NCBI GenBank assembly: GCA_964368875.1
Contig: CAYJDG010000015.1
Location: 1-46,051, forward strand
Length of the DNA: 46,051 nt
DNA from: CAYJDG01 sp964368875
GTDB lineage: Bacteria > Pseudomonadota > Alphaproteobacteria > Micavibrionales > Micavibrionaceae
Reading direction: 5' to 3'
Shown here: one piece after another, positions 23,591 through 30,823 of the stretch
Position numbering within the stretch: position 1 is the stretch's first letter
Layout: every line of letters begins with the position of its first letter
Position numbers and translations under genes: made by a program
Notes under the pieces: model-generated
Databases searched by the model: none
Told to the model about the DNA's origin: nothing
The model's input: the letters and a program-made list of their open reading frames with translations, nothing else

Positions 23591-23606
23591 TGCGAGGATC
23601 GTGCCA
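23591..23606 (-). promoter_or_regulatory. Sigma-54 promoter of the flgI operon
   Basis: Minus strand reads TGGCACG-ATCC-TCGCA, one mismatch from the consensus TGGCACG-N4-TTGCA, with exact GG-N10-GC spacing. The start of transcription would be near 23580, 39 bases before the flgI ATG. This is the best sigma-54 match in the window. Confidence 0.8.
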
Positions 23607-23642
23607 AGCCCCTGATGAAATTATATTATAAATTTCAATGAC

Positions 23643-23660
23643 TTATCCATCTGTGGATAA
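23643..23660. promoter_or_regulatory. Palindrome containing a perfect DnaA box
   Basis: TTATCCA-TCTG-TGGATAA is a 7-bp inverted repeat. Its right half with two loop bases, TGTGGATAA (23652-23660), is the reverse complement of the DnaA box TTATCCACA without mismatch; the left half has a mismatch. It sits between the divergent flgI and fliX genes. Confidence 0.45.
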
Positions 23661-23783
23661 GCTGTGGGCCCCACTGATGGCTCATATTGCCGCTTCTGCG
23701 AGGACTAGGAAAATCTTGCCCGCTGTAACCGGGAAAATAAGTTGGTACACTATAAGGAGAGTAAACCATCCAAGGTCAGAACC

Positions 23784-24233
23784 ATGAAAATCGACGGTCC
23801 CAATTCAGCCCAGAAAGCTGGTGCAGCCAAGAAAACCGGTAAAGCCGGCGCGTCCTCAGACAGCGGTTTCGGCAGCATGCTTGGTGTCGATGAAAGCTCT
23901 GAGGCGACGCACACTGCTGGCGCGAATGTCATTGCCCGTGTCGATGTGCTGCTGGCCGCCCAGGGCTCCGAAGATCCTGCCGAGAAAAAAGCCAAACAGA
24001 AAATGCAGAAGCGGGGCAGCGAAATCCTGCACCAGCTGGATAAAATCCGCCTCGGTATGCTGACCAACAGCATGACGGTCGGGAACCTGATCGATATTGC
24101 CGACGTTGTTGCTGCGCACCGCGAGCGGATCAATGATCCGCAGCTCGCGGGCATTTTGGATGAAATCGACCTGCGGGCGCAGATTGAGATCGCCAAGATG
24201 AAAATGGCCCTGGATGCCGCAAAACCAGCATAA
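23784..24233 (+). CDS. fliX: FliX, trans-acting partner of FlbD
   Basis: FliX couples early flagellar assembly to FlbD activity in Caulobacter. The 149-residue product starts MKIDGPNSAQKAGAAKKTGK and later has GFGSMLGVD. The C-terminal core LHQLDKIRLGMLTNSMTVGN, LIDIADVVAAHRERINDPQL and GILDEIDLRAQIEIAKM is the conserved FliX domain. The ATG at 23784 is preferred over the in-frame start at 23742 because the family begins with MKIDG. It is divergent to flgI. No sigma-54 element was found before it, as expected for an early gene. Confidence 0.9.
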   Translation: MKIDGPNSAQKAGAAKKTGKAGASSDSGFGSMLGVDESSEATHTAGANVIARVDVLLAAQGSEDPAEKKAKQKMQKRGSEILHQLDKIRLGMLTNSMTVGNLIDIADVVAAHRERINDPQLAGILDEIDLRAQIEIAKMKMALDAAKPA

Positions 24234-24239
24234 GGTTAG

Positions 24240-24554
24240 ATGATGCTTAAATGTTTAAGTCTTTTGACGGGCGCTCTGCTGCTTGTTCCCGCCGCCGCAC
24301 ATGCCTGCGCCATGACGGTGCAGGAGAAGCAAAGCCTCTTCGTCAGTTATGACCGCAATCAAAACCAGCGCATCGAACTGACCGAATATTTGTCCGGTGA
24401 AACCAACCGTTTCGGGGTCGGGAAAGTTGATTCTGCAGCTCTGCAACTGCGCTTCGCCGCGATGGATACGCGCAAGGCCGGGTGGGTGTCGGTGAGCGAT
24501 TTTAACCCGATTGCCCCGCAACGCTGCTTGAAGGAAGCGCGGATTTCTTATTAA
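24240..24554 (+). CDS. Small secreted protein with an EF-hand-like loop
   Basis: The 104-residue product has a signal peptide (LKCLSLLTGALLLVPAAAHA, cut near AHA-CA). It then carries YDRNQNQRIELTEYL, whose D-x-N-x-N-x-R-x-x-x-x-x-E spacing is an EF-hand calcium loop. A second, weaker one (MDTRKAGWVSVSDF) comes later. Calcium binding in the periplasm is plausible but unproven. It starts 6 bases after the fliX stop (two ATGs in tandem, 24240 and 24243), so it is probably cotranscribed with fliX. Two cysteines after the signal and one near the end could form a disulfide. Confidence 0.6.
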   Translation: MMLKCLSLLTGALLLVPAAAHACAMTVQEKQSLFVSYDRNQNQRIELTEYLSGETNRFGVGKVDSAALQLRFAAMDTRKAGWVSVSDFNPIAPQRCLKEARISY

Positions 24555-24680
24555 AATCAGATAAATCAAACAGATAGCAAGAATATCTGGGGACAGGCGG
24601 CGATAGAGTCTTGTATTTCTCGCTCAGTGTCTTAGTTTTTACGCCGTTTCGAGACGATTACTTTGAAAGGTAAATTCTGA

Positions 24681-25112
24681 ATGTCCAAAGCCGGAAGTGC
24701 GATTGTTCCGCCGACCTATAAGCCAACCGATAAAGAGAAATTCATGAATCCGGTCATGAAGGAGTATTTTCGTCAGAAGCTGATTGCCTGGCGCGAAGAA
24801 CTGCTGAAAGAATCTGAACAGACGATTGAAAACACGCTGCAGACCACCGAACTGCAGAAGCCCGACATCGCCGACCGCGCCTCCGCTGAAACGGACCACG
24901 CGCTGGAGTTGCGCACCCGCGACCGCGAACGCAAGCTGATCACCAAAATCAACGAAGCGCTGCTCCGCATCGATGACGGCACGTACGGGTACTGCGAAGA
25001 AACCGGCGAACCCATCACCGTCGGCCGCCTCGACGCCCGCCCGATCGCGACCCTCTCGCTTGAAGCGCAAGAGCGCCACGAGCGGATGGAACGCACGCAC
25101 CGCGACGAGTAA
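24681..25112 (+). CDS. dksA: DksA-type RNA polymerase-binding regulator
   Basis: DksA binds the RNA polymerase secondary channel and with ppGpp adjusts transcription. The 143-residue protein has the coiled-coil with the DxxDxA tip (PDIADRAS) and the C-terminal zinc-finger region DGTYGYCEETGEPITVGRLD-ARPIATLSLEAQERHE. Only one of the four zinc cysteines remains, which is common in alphaproteobacterial DksA, where the fold probably stands without zinc. The ATG has AAAGGTA upstream. A terminator follows 22 bases after the stop. Confidence 0.92.
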   Translation: MSKAGSAIVPPTYKPTDKEKFMNPVMKEYFRQKLIAWREELLKESEQTIENTLQTTELQKPDIADRASAETDHALELRTRDRERKLITKINEALLRIDDGTYGYCEETGEPITVGRLDARPIATLSLEAQERHERMERTHRDE

Positions 25113-25134
25113 AGATATTTGCTTTAAGAATTAT

Positions 25135-25166
25135 AAAAGGCACCGGGGATCGGTGCCTTTTCTTTT
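25135..25166 (+). terminator. Intrinsic terminator after dksA
   Basis: AAAAGGCACCG, loop GGGAT, CGGTGCCTTTT, then CTTTT. The stem is perfect and flanked by A and T runs, so it can work in either direction; here it ends dksA. Confidence 0.9.
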
Positions 25167-25200
25167 GGAACCAAAGTGCAGCCTGAAACCTTGGTCACTT

Positions 25201-25656
25201 ATGCTCAGTCGCGATCAAGTCACCGACAGTGAATTCTTTATGTGGCGCGCGGTGTTCGCTTTCGCCTTCGTCGACAGCTCACTTTCCATGGAAGAGCAGG
25301 AGTTGCTTTATAGTTATCTTGCCAAAGCAAGATTATCTCCCGAACAAAAACAAACTTTGAAACAGGATCTTCTTGAGCCGCAAAGTGCCGAGGAGATGTA
25401 TAAAGGGATTTCCAGCACGCACGACAAGGAGCGGTTTTGTGTTCTCGCCCGGGCGCTGGCCTGGTGTGAAGGCGATATGGATGCACAGGAAGTGAAAATC
25501 CTTAAAAAGGTCGCTTGCTTCAAGGATGGCGAGGATCACGATATCCTGAAAGAGTCGCGCCGCTCTGAGCATATGCATGATTTTTATCAGCATTACGCCA
25601 AGTCTGGCGTCGTCGGCCTGCTTGACTATCCCAACCAGGTACAGATCAGTCTGTAA
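25201..25656 (+). CDS. TerB-like helical protein (151 aa)
   Basis: The open frame runs back into dksA, but the ATG at 25201 after the terminator is the sensible start. The product resembles the TerB fold: FFMWRAVFAFAFVDSSLSME, EEQELLYSYLAKARLSPEQ, and later LARALAWCEGDMDAQEVKIL followed by LKKVACF. The paired 'hydrophobic..A..D..ls..E' pattern is the TerB/DjlA N-terminal repeat signature. Function is unknown; TerB domains occur in metal-stress and envelope proteins. The Shine-Dalgarno is weak. Confidence 0.55.
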   Translation: MLSRDQVTDSEFFMWRAVFAFAFVDSSLSMEEQELLYSYLAKARLSPEQKQTLKQDLLEPQSAEEMYKGISSTHDKERFCVLARALAWCEGDMDAQEVKILKKVACFKDGEDHDILKESRRSEHMHDFYQHYAKSGVVGLLDYPNQVQISL

Positions 25657-25699
25657 CGCATACCTTTACAAGTTTCAGAATTGACCCTCTAATAAGGTC

Positions 25700-26161
25700 A
25701 TGAAGCTTGGCAAAAAGACATTAATTGGAATTGTTTTGCTCATCGCAGGCGGCGTTGCCGCCGGATCGTATGCACAGCACGCCAGTAAATGCTTTGCCGC
25801 GGGCGGCGGGGCGGAGTTTTTACCGCCAGCGTCGATGTCGAAAAATCGACCCCTGACTCTTGAACTGACACTCACGACCTGGGGTGAGAATTCCTGCATC
25901 AATGAGAAATACTGGCAGGGCGATGTGCCGCGCGACATTTTTACTGATGTTCAGTGCCATTACCGGGTGCAGGGTGCGCCACAGTTTACAGATGCGAAAA
26001 TGGAATTGATCAGGGATGAGGCAACGCCTTCGTCATACCGCGCTCTTTACCGCTGCACCGTTCCGGCGCAGAGCAGTGGGACCGAGCTTGAGTATTATTT
26101 CGATTACCGCTGGCCTGATCAGGTCCATACCCTCCAGCAAAAACCAATCCCGATAAAATAA
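25700..26161 (+). CDS. Hypothetical exported or membrane-anchored protein (153 aa)
   Basis: Not recognised. A basic start and one hydrophobic stretch (KKTLIGIVLLIAGGVAAGSYA, residues 5-25) form a signal peptide or anchor. The mature part holds four cysteines (in SKCFA, NSCIN, VQCHY and YRCTV) that could make two disulfides. It alternates strands ending in LEYYFDYRWPDQVHTLQQ, which suggests a small periplasmic beta domain. It stands 43 bases after the TerB-like gene and converges on the yjdM-like gene. Confidence 0.55.
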   Translation: MKLGKKTLIGIVLLIAGGVAAGSYAQHASKCFAAGGGAEFLPPASMSKNRPLTLELTLTTWGENSCINEKYWQGDVPRDIFTDVQCHYRVQGAPQFTDAKMELIRDEATPSSYRALYRCTVPAQSSGTELEYYFDYRWPDQVHTLQQKPIPIK

Positions 26162-26162
26162 A

Positions 26163-26180
26163 AAGCTGCAATTGTGCGGC
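26163..26180 (-). terminator. Short terminator between converging genes
   Basis: On the minus strand GCCGCA-CAAT-TGCAGC forms a short stem with one internal mismatch, followed by TTTTTATTTT. It begins at the stop of the yjdM-like gene. The T-run overlaps the end of the plus-strand gene. Confidence 0.5.
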
Positions 26181-26407
26181 TAAACCTTTTTGACGAATTC
26201 CGTTTTCAAAACGATATCTCGACATTCGATTTCCGCAGAATTTGAAGTCAGACGGATATTTTTATAGACGGTGCCGCGTTTCAGGACGCTCGATGTGCCC
26301 TTGAGCTTCAGGTCTTTTATAACCGAGACGGAATCGCCATCAGTAAGAACCGTTCCGTTGCTGTCTTTAACAATCAGTACATCGTCTTCATCGTCATCAT
26401 GGCTCAT
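26180..26407 (-). CDS. yjdM: YjdM/PhnA C-terminal domain protein
   Basis: The 75-residue product matches the C-terminal domain of YjdM (PhnA): VLIVKDSNGTVLTDGDSVSV, IKDLKLKGTSSVLKRGT and VYKNIRL. The N-terminal zinc ribbon of full YjdM is absent; only an acidic DDDEDD start remains. Short forms like this are common. Despite the old name, a role in phosphonate use is not established. Confidence 0.8.
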   Translation of the reverse strand: MSHDDDEDDVLIVKDSNGTVLTDGDSVSVIKDLKLKGTSSVLKRGTVYKNIRLTSNSAEIECRDIVLKTEFVKKV

Positions 26408-26459
26408 GTGTCAAATCCTCTGGCGCGGACCATAGGATAAATCATGACTTTGAACCAGA

Positions 26460-26498
26460 AGAAAAAAACCGCCGGGTGTTGGGGAACACGCCGGCGGG
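26460..26498 (-). terminator. Strong terminator of the flgF-flgG-flgA-flgH transcript
   Basis: CCGCCGG(C)GTGTT pairs with AACAC(C)CGGCGG-type arms, giving a 12-bp GC-rich stem with one bulge and a GGGG/CCCC loop (26469-26497). On the minus strand it is followed by TTTTTTT. It lies 65 bases after the flgH stop. Confidence 0.8.
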
Positions 26499-26503
26499 AA
26501 AGT

Positions 26504-26558
26504 GGGTGGGTAAAGTGGGGTAAGGGGTAAGCAGTAAGTCTGGGTAAGGGGTGGATGG
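26504..26558 (+). repeat. G-rich tract with potential G-quadruplex motifs
   Basis: G runs of three or four occur at 26504, 26508, 26517 and 26524, with loops of 1, 6 and 3 bases. More runs follow at 26542, 26548 and 26556. The first four meet the standard four-tract quadruplex pattern on the plus strand; the flgH mRNA tail is correspondingly C-rich. It lies between the flgH stop and its terminator. Confidence 0.5.
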
Positions 26559-26562
26559 GTAA

Positions 26563-27321
26563 TTAGAACGGCATCAGGATATCGAAGACTTGCGTGCCGT
26601 AACGTGGCTGCTGGACATCCGTGATCTGGCCTTTACCGCCGTAGGCGATGCGGGCATCGGCGATCTGCTCGTAGGAAACCGTGTTGTCGACGTTCACATC
26701 CTGCGGGCGGACGACGCCGGCGAGGTTGAGCACACGGTTCTCATAATTGACACGCACTTCCTGAGAGCCCTGGATCACGAGGTTGCCGTTGGGCAAAACT
26801 TGCGTGACCGTGGCCGCCAGTTTCATTTCGACTTTTTCCTTGCGGTCGATGGTGCCGTCGCCAGCATAGCTGGAGTCGGAGCCGATGGTGGCTAGGTTGC
26901 TTGGATCGATGGCATCCGGCAGGTATTCACCAGCATGAGCTTCGAGACCAAGGAGGGCTGGAGCCTGAGCGCCTTCGGTGGTTGCACGGGTGCGCTCGGA
27001 TGAGTTCTCCATCTTGCCTTTGTCATCAATGTCGATGACGACGGTCATGATGTCGCCGACGCGTTTGGCGCGCTGATCTTTAAAGAAACCTGATTGTGAA
27101 CCGGTCCACAGAGAGTTTGCCTGCTTGCTGACCAGTTTTTCTGCCGGCATCGGCATGGAAACAGGTTTGTAATTGGCCGACTGGGTCGGGTTCTGAATGG
27201 AGGATTGCTGCGGGGCTTCACCGACGTTTTTCATACGGTCGACGGCGCTGCAGGCAGTCATGGACGATGTGGCGAGCATCACGAGAGCCAGAGTACGGAG
27301 TGTTTGCTTAGTGTTTGTCAT
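26563..27321 (-). CDS. flgH: FlgH, flagellar L-ring lipoprotein
   Basis: FlgH forms the outer-membrane L ring. The 252-residue protein has a lipoprotein signal with Cys24 (SSMTAC). It then has SLWTGSQSGFFKDQRAKRVG-type sequence, the DIMTVVIDIDDKG strand and the C-terminal YENRVLNLAGVVRPQDVNVD and ADARIAYGGKGQI motifs that define FlgH. The length is standard. It is the last gene of the flgF-flgG-flgA-flgH group. Confidence 0.96.
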   Translation of the reverse strand: MTNTKQTLRTLALVMLATSSMTACSAVDRMKNVGEAPQQSSIQNPTQSANYKPVSMPMPAEKLVSKQANSLWTGSQSGFFKDQRAKRVGDIMTVVIDIDDKGKMENSSERTRATTEGAQAPALLGLEAHAGEYLPDAIDPSNLATIGSDSSYAGDGTIDRKEKVEMKLAATVTQVLPNGNLVIQGSQEVRVNYENRVLNLAGVVRPQDVNVDNTVSYEQIADARIAYGGKGQITDVQQPRYGTQVFDILMPF

Positions 27322-27370
27322 TTTTACTACCCACCTTTCGGTTCATATTTTTTTGTTAGGTTGAACTCAA

Positions 27371-28354
27371 TTATTCTACGCTCACCGTACGGTCACCGGT
27401 CACACGGGCGTTCATCGAACGATTGCTGGTGACGTTGACAGTGCGGATCAGGTCTCCTTCGGCGCCATTCTGCATGGCCTTGCCTTTGGCGGTCAGTTCC
27501 ATGCCGCCGAGATTGAAGATGATGGTGACGTCATCGCCACGGGCGACGAGCTGTGGATTTTCGACATCCTTGGCACGCAATGGCTGGCCAACTGCGAGGA
27601 AGCGTACCGGAGTCTTGCCGATCAGGCTGTCTGCATCACGGATGCTGTCCGGCAGCAGGGTATTCTCGGCAACGTCGATCCATTCCATGTCGGTGGAGCC
27701 GATGATATCACCTTTCTTGAAAGTGCCTTTCATAACCGGAACCTGTACGGTTTTCTGGATCGTGCCCGACACATTCATCGTCTTGACCGGGTTGTCGGCA
27801 GAGGGAGCTGCGATAGTAGCGACGAAGACGTCACGGCCAGGGGTGTAAACAAGGTTGCTCACTTCGGCAGTGGCTGGAACATTCCCAGGCAGGACGAGGG
27901 TTGTTGCAACCGTATTCAGAACGATGCCGTAATTTCCTTCGAGGCCGCGTTTGACGAGGGCAGTCTTGACCGCACCTTCGATATCAAGGGTGCTAACCGT
28001 ATGTGCTTCGCGCTTGATCAGCGATTGATCGGTCACTGATTGCGGTTTCCAGTCGAGGTCGTAGGCGGTTGCGATGCGCAGGAGCGTGCGTGCATTGAGC
28101 GTCATGTCGGTGCCGGGAGCTGGCGAGCGCCCAACGACCGCTGTACCGTGCTCGCCTGCATCTTCAAACACGTCGCCAACACGGATGACATCGTCGTTGA
28201 CTGTGCTGATTGATTTCAGGGTAGCCGCATTGGCGGTCACGACCATCAGCACCAGCCCGAAGCCGACGATCATCAGGAGGATGACGCTGCGCAGGGTGAT
28301 TTTGCACATGGTGTAAACAGCTTCGCGGGTCTCTCTGATTTCAAGCGCGGTCAT
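27371..28354 (-). CDS. flgA: FlgA, P-ring assembly chaperone
   Basis: FlgA is a periplasmic chaperone for P-ring (FlgI) assembly. The 327-residue protein has a hydrophobic signal (SVILLMIVGFGLVLMVVTANA). The middle VPVMKGTFKKGDIIGSTDME and the end PLRAKDVENPQLVARGDDVT then form the SAF-type domain typical of FlgA. It is longer than enterobacterial FlgA (about 220) but usual for alphaproteobacteria. The start has TAGGA upstream and lies 10 bases after the flgG stop. Confidence 0.92.
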   Translation of the reverse strand: MTALEIRETREAVYTMCKITLRSVILLMIVGFGLVLMVVTANAATLKSISTVNDDVIRVGDVFEDAGEHGTAVVGRSPAPGTDMTLNARTLLRIATAYDLDWKPQSVTDQSLIKREAHTVSTLDIEGAVKTALVKRGLEGNYGIVLNTVATTLVLPGNVPATAEVSNLVYTPGRDVFVATIAAPSADNPVKTMNVSGTIQKTVQVPVMKGTFKKGDIIGSTDMEWIDVAENTLLPDSIRDADSLIGKTPVRFLAVGQPLRAKDVENPQLVARGDDVTIIFNLGGMELTAKGKAMQNGAEGDLIRTVNVTSNRSMNARVTGDRTVSVE

Positions 28355-28364
28355 AACTCAAGTC

Positions 28365-29150
28365 CTATCGTAACTGGTTGACGGTATCCATCATCTCGTC
28401 CGACGTAGAGATGACGTTCGAATTCATCTCGTAAGCGCGCTGGGCGGTGATGAGGAGAGTAATTTCTTTAACGGCATCGACGTTTGACTGCTCAAGCAAA
28501 CCCTGACGGATCATGCCGAGGTTGTCATCGCCGGGGTTGCCGACCTGAGCCGCGCCGGAGGCATCGGTTTCAAGGAAGAGGTTGTCGCCTGAGGCTTCAA
28601 GGCCGGAGTTATTGACGAAGTTGGCCAACTGGATCTGGCCGAGGTTCTGCAGCGCAGTCTGCGCCGGCAACTGGGCAAGAACTTCACCTTCCTGATTGAC
28701 CTCGATACCAAGGGCATCGGTTGGCACTGTGATGCCGGGGATCAGGCGGTAACCTTCTGAGGTGACCATTTCGCCATCCTGATTGAGCTGGAATGTACCA
28801 GCGCGGGTGTAGGCGGTGGTACCGTTCGGCAGTTCGATCTGAAAGAAGCCGCGGCCGTTGATAGCAAGATCGAGATCGTTGTCGGTGATCTGCAGGGTGC
28901 CTTGTTCGTGGATCCGGTAGGTGGACGCCGGGCGCACACCAAGACCGAGCGAGAGGCCGGATGGCACGACGTTGCCCGCGGCAGAGGAGGTCGAGCCGGG
29001 TTTATCGAGGTGCTGATAAATCAGATCCTGGAATTCAATGCGCTGACGCTTGAAGCCAGTTGTCGTCATGTTGGCGATGTTGTTCGATATGACATCGACA
29101 TTCATCTGCTGGGCGAGCATCCCGGTGGCGCCTACATCTAGTGATCTCAT
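28365..29150 (-). CDS. flgG: FlgG, distal rod protein
   Basis: FlgG builds the distal rod. The 261-residue protein starts MRSLDVGATGMLAQQMNVDV with ISNNIANMTTTGFKRQRIEF, the flagellar rod/hook N-terminus including the FlgG-specific FQDLIYQ. It ends with QRAYEMNSNVISTSDEMMDT and VNQLR. The length and motifs are standard. It lies between flgF and flgA. Confidence 0.97.
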   Translation of the reverse strand: MRSLDVGATGMLAQQMNVDVISNNIANMTTTGFKRQRIEFQDLIYQHLDKPGSTSSAAGNVVPSGLSLGLGVRPASTYRIHEQGTLQITDNDLDLAINGRGFFQIELPNGTTAYTRAGTFQLNQDGEMVTSEGYRLIPGITVPTDALGIEVNQEGEVLAQLPAQTALQNLGQIQLANFVNNSGLEASGDNLFLETDASGAAQVGNPGDDNLGMIRQGLLEQSNVDAVKEITLLITAQRAYEMNSNVISTSDEMMDTVNQLR

Positions 29151-29177
29151 TTCAGGTCTCCTTTAAAATCTAAATCT

Positions 29178-29900
29178 TTAAGCGTTGGCATTGGCCAGTT
29201 TCTGAATGGCGCCGCGCTGGCGTTCATCTTCTGACGAAATCATTTTCATGGTCGACTGGTAGTCGCGCAGAATTTCAATCATGCGCGTCATTTCCATGAC
29301 CGGGACGACGTTCGAACCTTCGAGCATGCCCTGTTTCATTTTAGTTTCTGTCGCTGGGCGGCCTGCGCTGGAAGAGTAGAGGCCATTGCCCTCAGGCTTC
29401 ATCGCCTGCAAATTGTCAAACTCCATCATCGTGATCTGGCCGACTGAGTTGCCATCGGCAGTGACTTCACCGCTCTCGGTGATCTTGATGCTTTGGGCAG
29501 TGGTTGGAATGGTGATCGCGCCGCCATTGCCCGCGACGACCATGCCGGAGGCGGTGACGAGCTGGTTCTGGGCGTTGGTGGTGAAATTCCCGGCGCGGGT
29601 GAACATCATTTCGCCGGTCGGGGTGTTGATGCCCATGAAGCCGGGACCGGAAAGGGCGACATCAAAGGTGCCACCTGTGAACTGAGCCGGGCCGGGTGTG
29701 ATCGTCTGCCACTGGCCGTAATCTTCGACCATGGAGAGTTTTTCCTGCGCGTTGTTCTGCTTGGACAAAAACTCCTTGAACATCGGGTTTTGCGCCCGAT
29801 AGCCCGGAGTGCTCATATTGGCGACGTTGTTGGAGATCATCTCCATCGAACTGCGCAGTACTATCTGACGGGACAACCCGACATACAGACTATTTTCCAT
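29178..29900 (-). CDS. flgF: FlgF, proximal rod protein
   Basis: FlgF is a rod subunit. The ATG at 29900 (MENSLYVGLSRQIVLR) is preferred over an upstream GTG at 29915, because FlgF proteins begin this way and TAGGA precedes it. It has the rod N-terminus MEMISNNVANMSTPGYRAQN, central beta domain and C-terminal MTRMIEILRDYQSTMKMIS. It is 240 residues, first in the flgF-flgG-flgA-flgH row, and has a sigma-54 promoter about 75 bases upstream. Confidence 0.95.
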   Translation of the reverse strand: MENSLYVGLSRQIVLRSSMEMISNNVANMSTPGYRAQNPMFKEFLSKQNNAQEKLSMVEDYGQWQTITPGPAQFTGGTFDVALSGPGFMGINTPTGEMMFTRAGNFTTNAQNQLVTASGMVVAGNGGAITIPTTAQSIKITESGEVTADGNSVGQITMMEFDNLQAMKPEGNGLYSSSAGRPATETKMKQGMLEGSNVVPVMEMTRMIEILRDYQSTMKMISSEDERQRGAIQKLANANA

Positions 29901-29971
29901 GATCCTAAATCCCACTTATTGTTTTTATTCTGACAATCCCCGGATAAGAGAGACCGTCTCCCTCCAGAGAT

Positions 29972-29987
29972 TGCATCCCCTGTGCCA
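29972..29987 (-). promoter_or_regulatory. Sigma-54 promoter of the flgF operon
   Basis: Minus strand reads TGGCACA-GGGG-ATGCA, two mismatches from the consensus, with exact GG-N10-GC spacing. Transcription would start near 29961, about 60 bases before flgF. Confidence 0.75.
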
Positions 29988-30168
29988 GATTTAAATATGT
30001 TGAAAAATCAGTGGGTTGAGTGAAAAAGGGGCTGCGCCTAGGGCAGGCTATGGTTAGGATGGGAACGGTAATTCTTTCTGGATACGGTAGCTTTTGCCGG
30101 GTGCATTCCCGCACCGGCACATTAAACTGTACTCCTAGTCTTGATTCTCACTGACTGCAGGAACCGCA

Positions 30169-30726
30169 ATGTCTGACGATCCCAAACCAGAAGCCGACGA
30201 TGCCATCACCCCAATCGATGGCGAGGGTGGCGGCAAGAAGAGCAAATTTAAGCTCATTCTCTTTATTCTTATTCCGCTGATCCTGCTTGGCGGCGGCGGG
30301 GCTGGACTCTATTTTACGGGCAAGCTCGATAAGTATCTCGGCAAGGGCGAAGCCAAAGAAGGTGCTGAAGGCGAGCATGCTGCCAAAGAAGGCGAAGGGG
30401 AGCATGGTCCGGCGGCTGAAGTCGCTTTTCTGAAAATCCCCGATATGATCGTTAACCTGAATACATCCGATGGCGGACAGCCGCGCTACCTGCGTTTGTC
30501 GGTCCAGCTGGAACTTGCCAATGCCATCGATATGGCGGCGGTTGAGAAGGTTCTGCCGCGGGTCGTGGATCAGTTCCAGACCTACCTGCGCGAATTGCGG
30601 GTGCAGGATCTGCGCGGCTCCAAGGGCATGTATCGCTTGCAGATGGAACTGCTCTCGCGGGTCAATGCTGCAGCTGCTCCGACCCAGGTCAAGGATGTCC
30701 TTTTTCAGGAAATTCTGATACAATAG
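30169..30726 (+). CDS. fliL: FliL, stator-associated membrane protein
   Basis: FliL surrounds or stabilises the stator. The 185-residue protein has one helix (KFKLILFILIPLILLGGGGA, residues 25-44) and a charged Glu/Lys/Ala linker. The periplasmic domain begins FLKIPDMIVNLNTSDGGQPR, then YLRLSVQLELAN, and ends VKDVLFQEILIQ as in the family. It is followed by fliM on the same strand. A 5' hairpin (30096-30118) lies in its leader. No good sigma-54 site was found before it. Confidence 0.93.
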   Translation: MSDDPKPEADDAITPIDGEGGGKKSKFKLILFILIPLILLGGGGAGLYFTGKLDKYLGKGEAKEGAEGEHAAKEGEGEHGPAAEVAFLKIPDMIVNLNTSDGGQPRYLRLSVQLELANAIDMAAVEKVLPRVVDQFQTYLRELRVQDLRGSKGMYRLQMELLSRVNAAAAPTQVKDVLFQEILIQ

Positions 30727-30744
30727 GCTTAAGAAAATCAGAAC

Positions 30745-30760
30745 TGGCCTAGTTCTTGCT
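30745..30760 (+). promoter_or_regulatory. Sigma-54 promoter candidate for fliM
   Basis: TGGC (30745-30748) and TTGCT (30756-30760) match the -24 and -12 cores, with GG-N10-GC spacing exact. Bases 5-7 of the -24 box differ from consensus. It lies between fliL and fliM, so fliM could be transcribed apart from fliL. Confidence 0.5.
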
Positions 30761-30823
30761 CTATCTAGACTTGAATGGTCCGGGACATAAATAAGACTAT
30801 CAGGGATCAGAAAGGCTTAAAGG

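Noticed and set aside
24973..25200. Upstream extension of the TerB-like frame
   Set aside because: It overlaps dksA and crosses its terminator; the ATG at 25201 is the better start.
30096..30118. Hairpin GCCGGGTGC...GCACCGGC and a GG-N10-GC match before fliL, considered as terminator or sigma-54 promoter
   Set aside because: No T-run on either strand, and the -24/-12 flanks match the consensus poorly, so neither call is supported.
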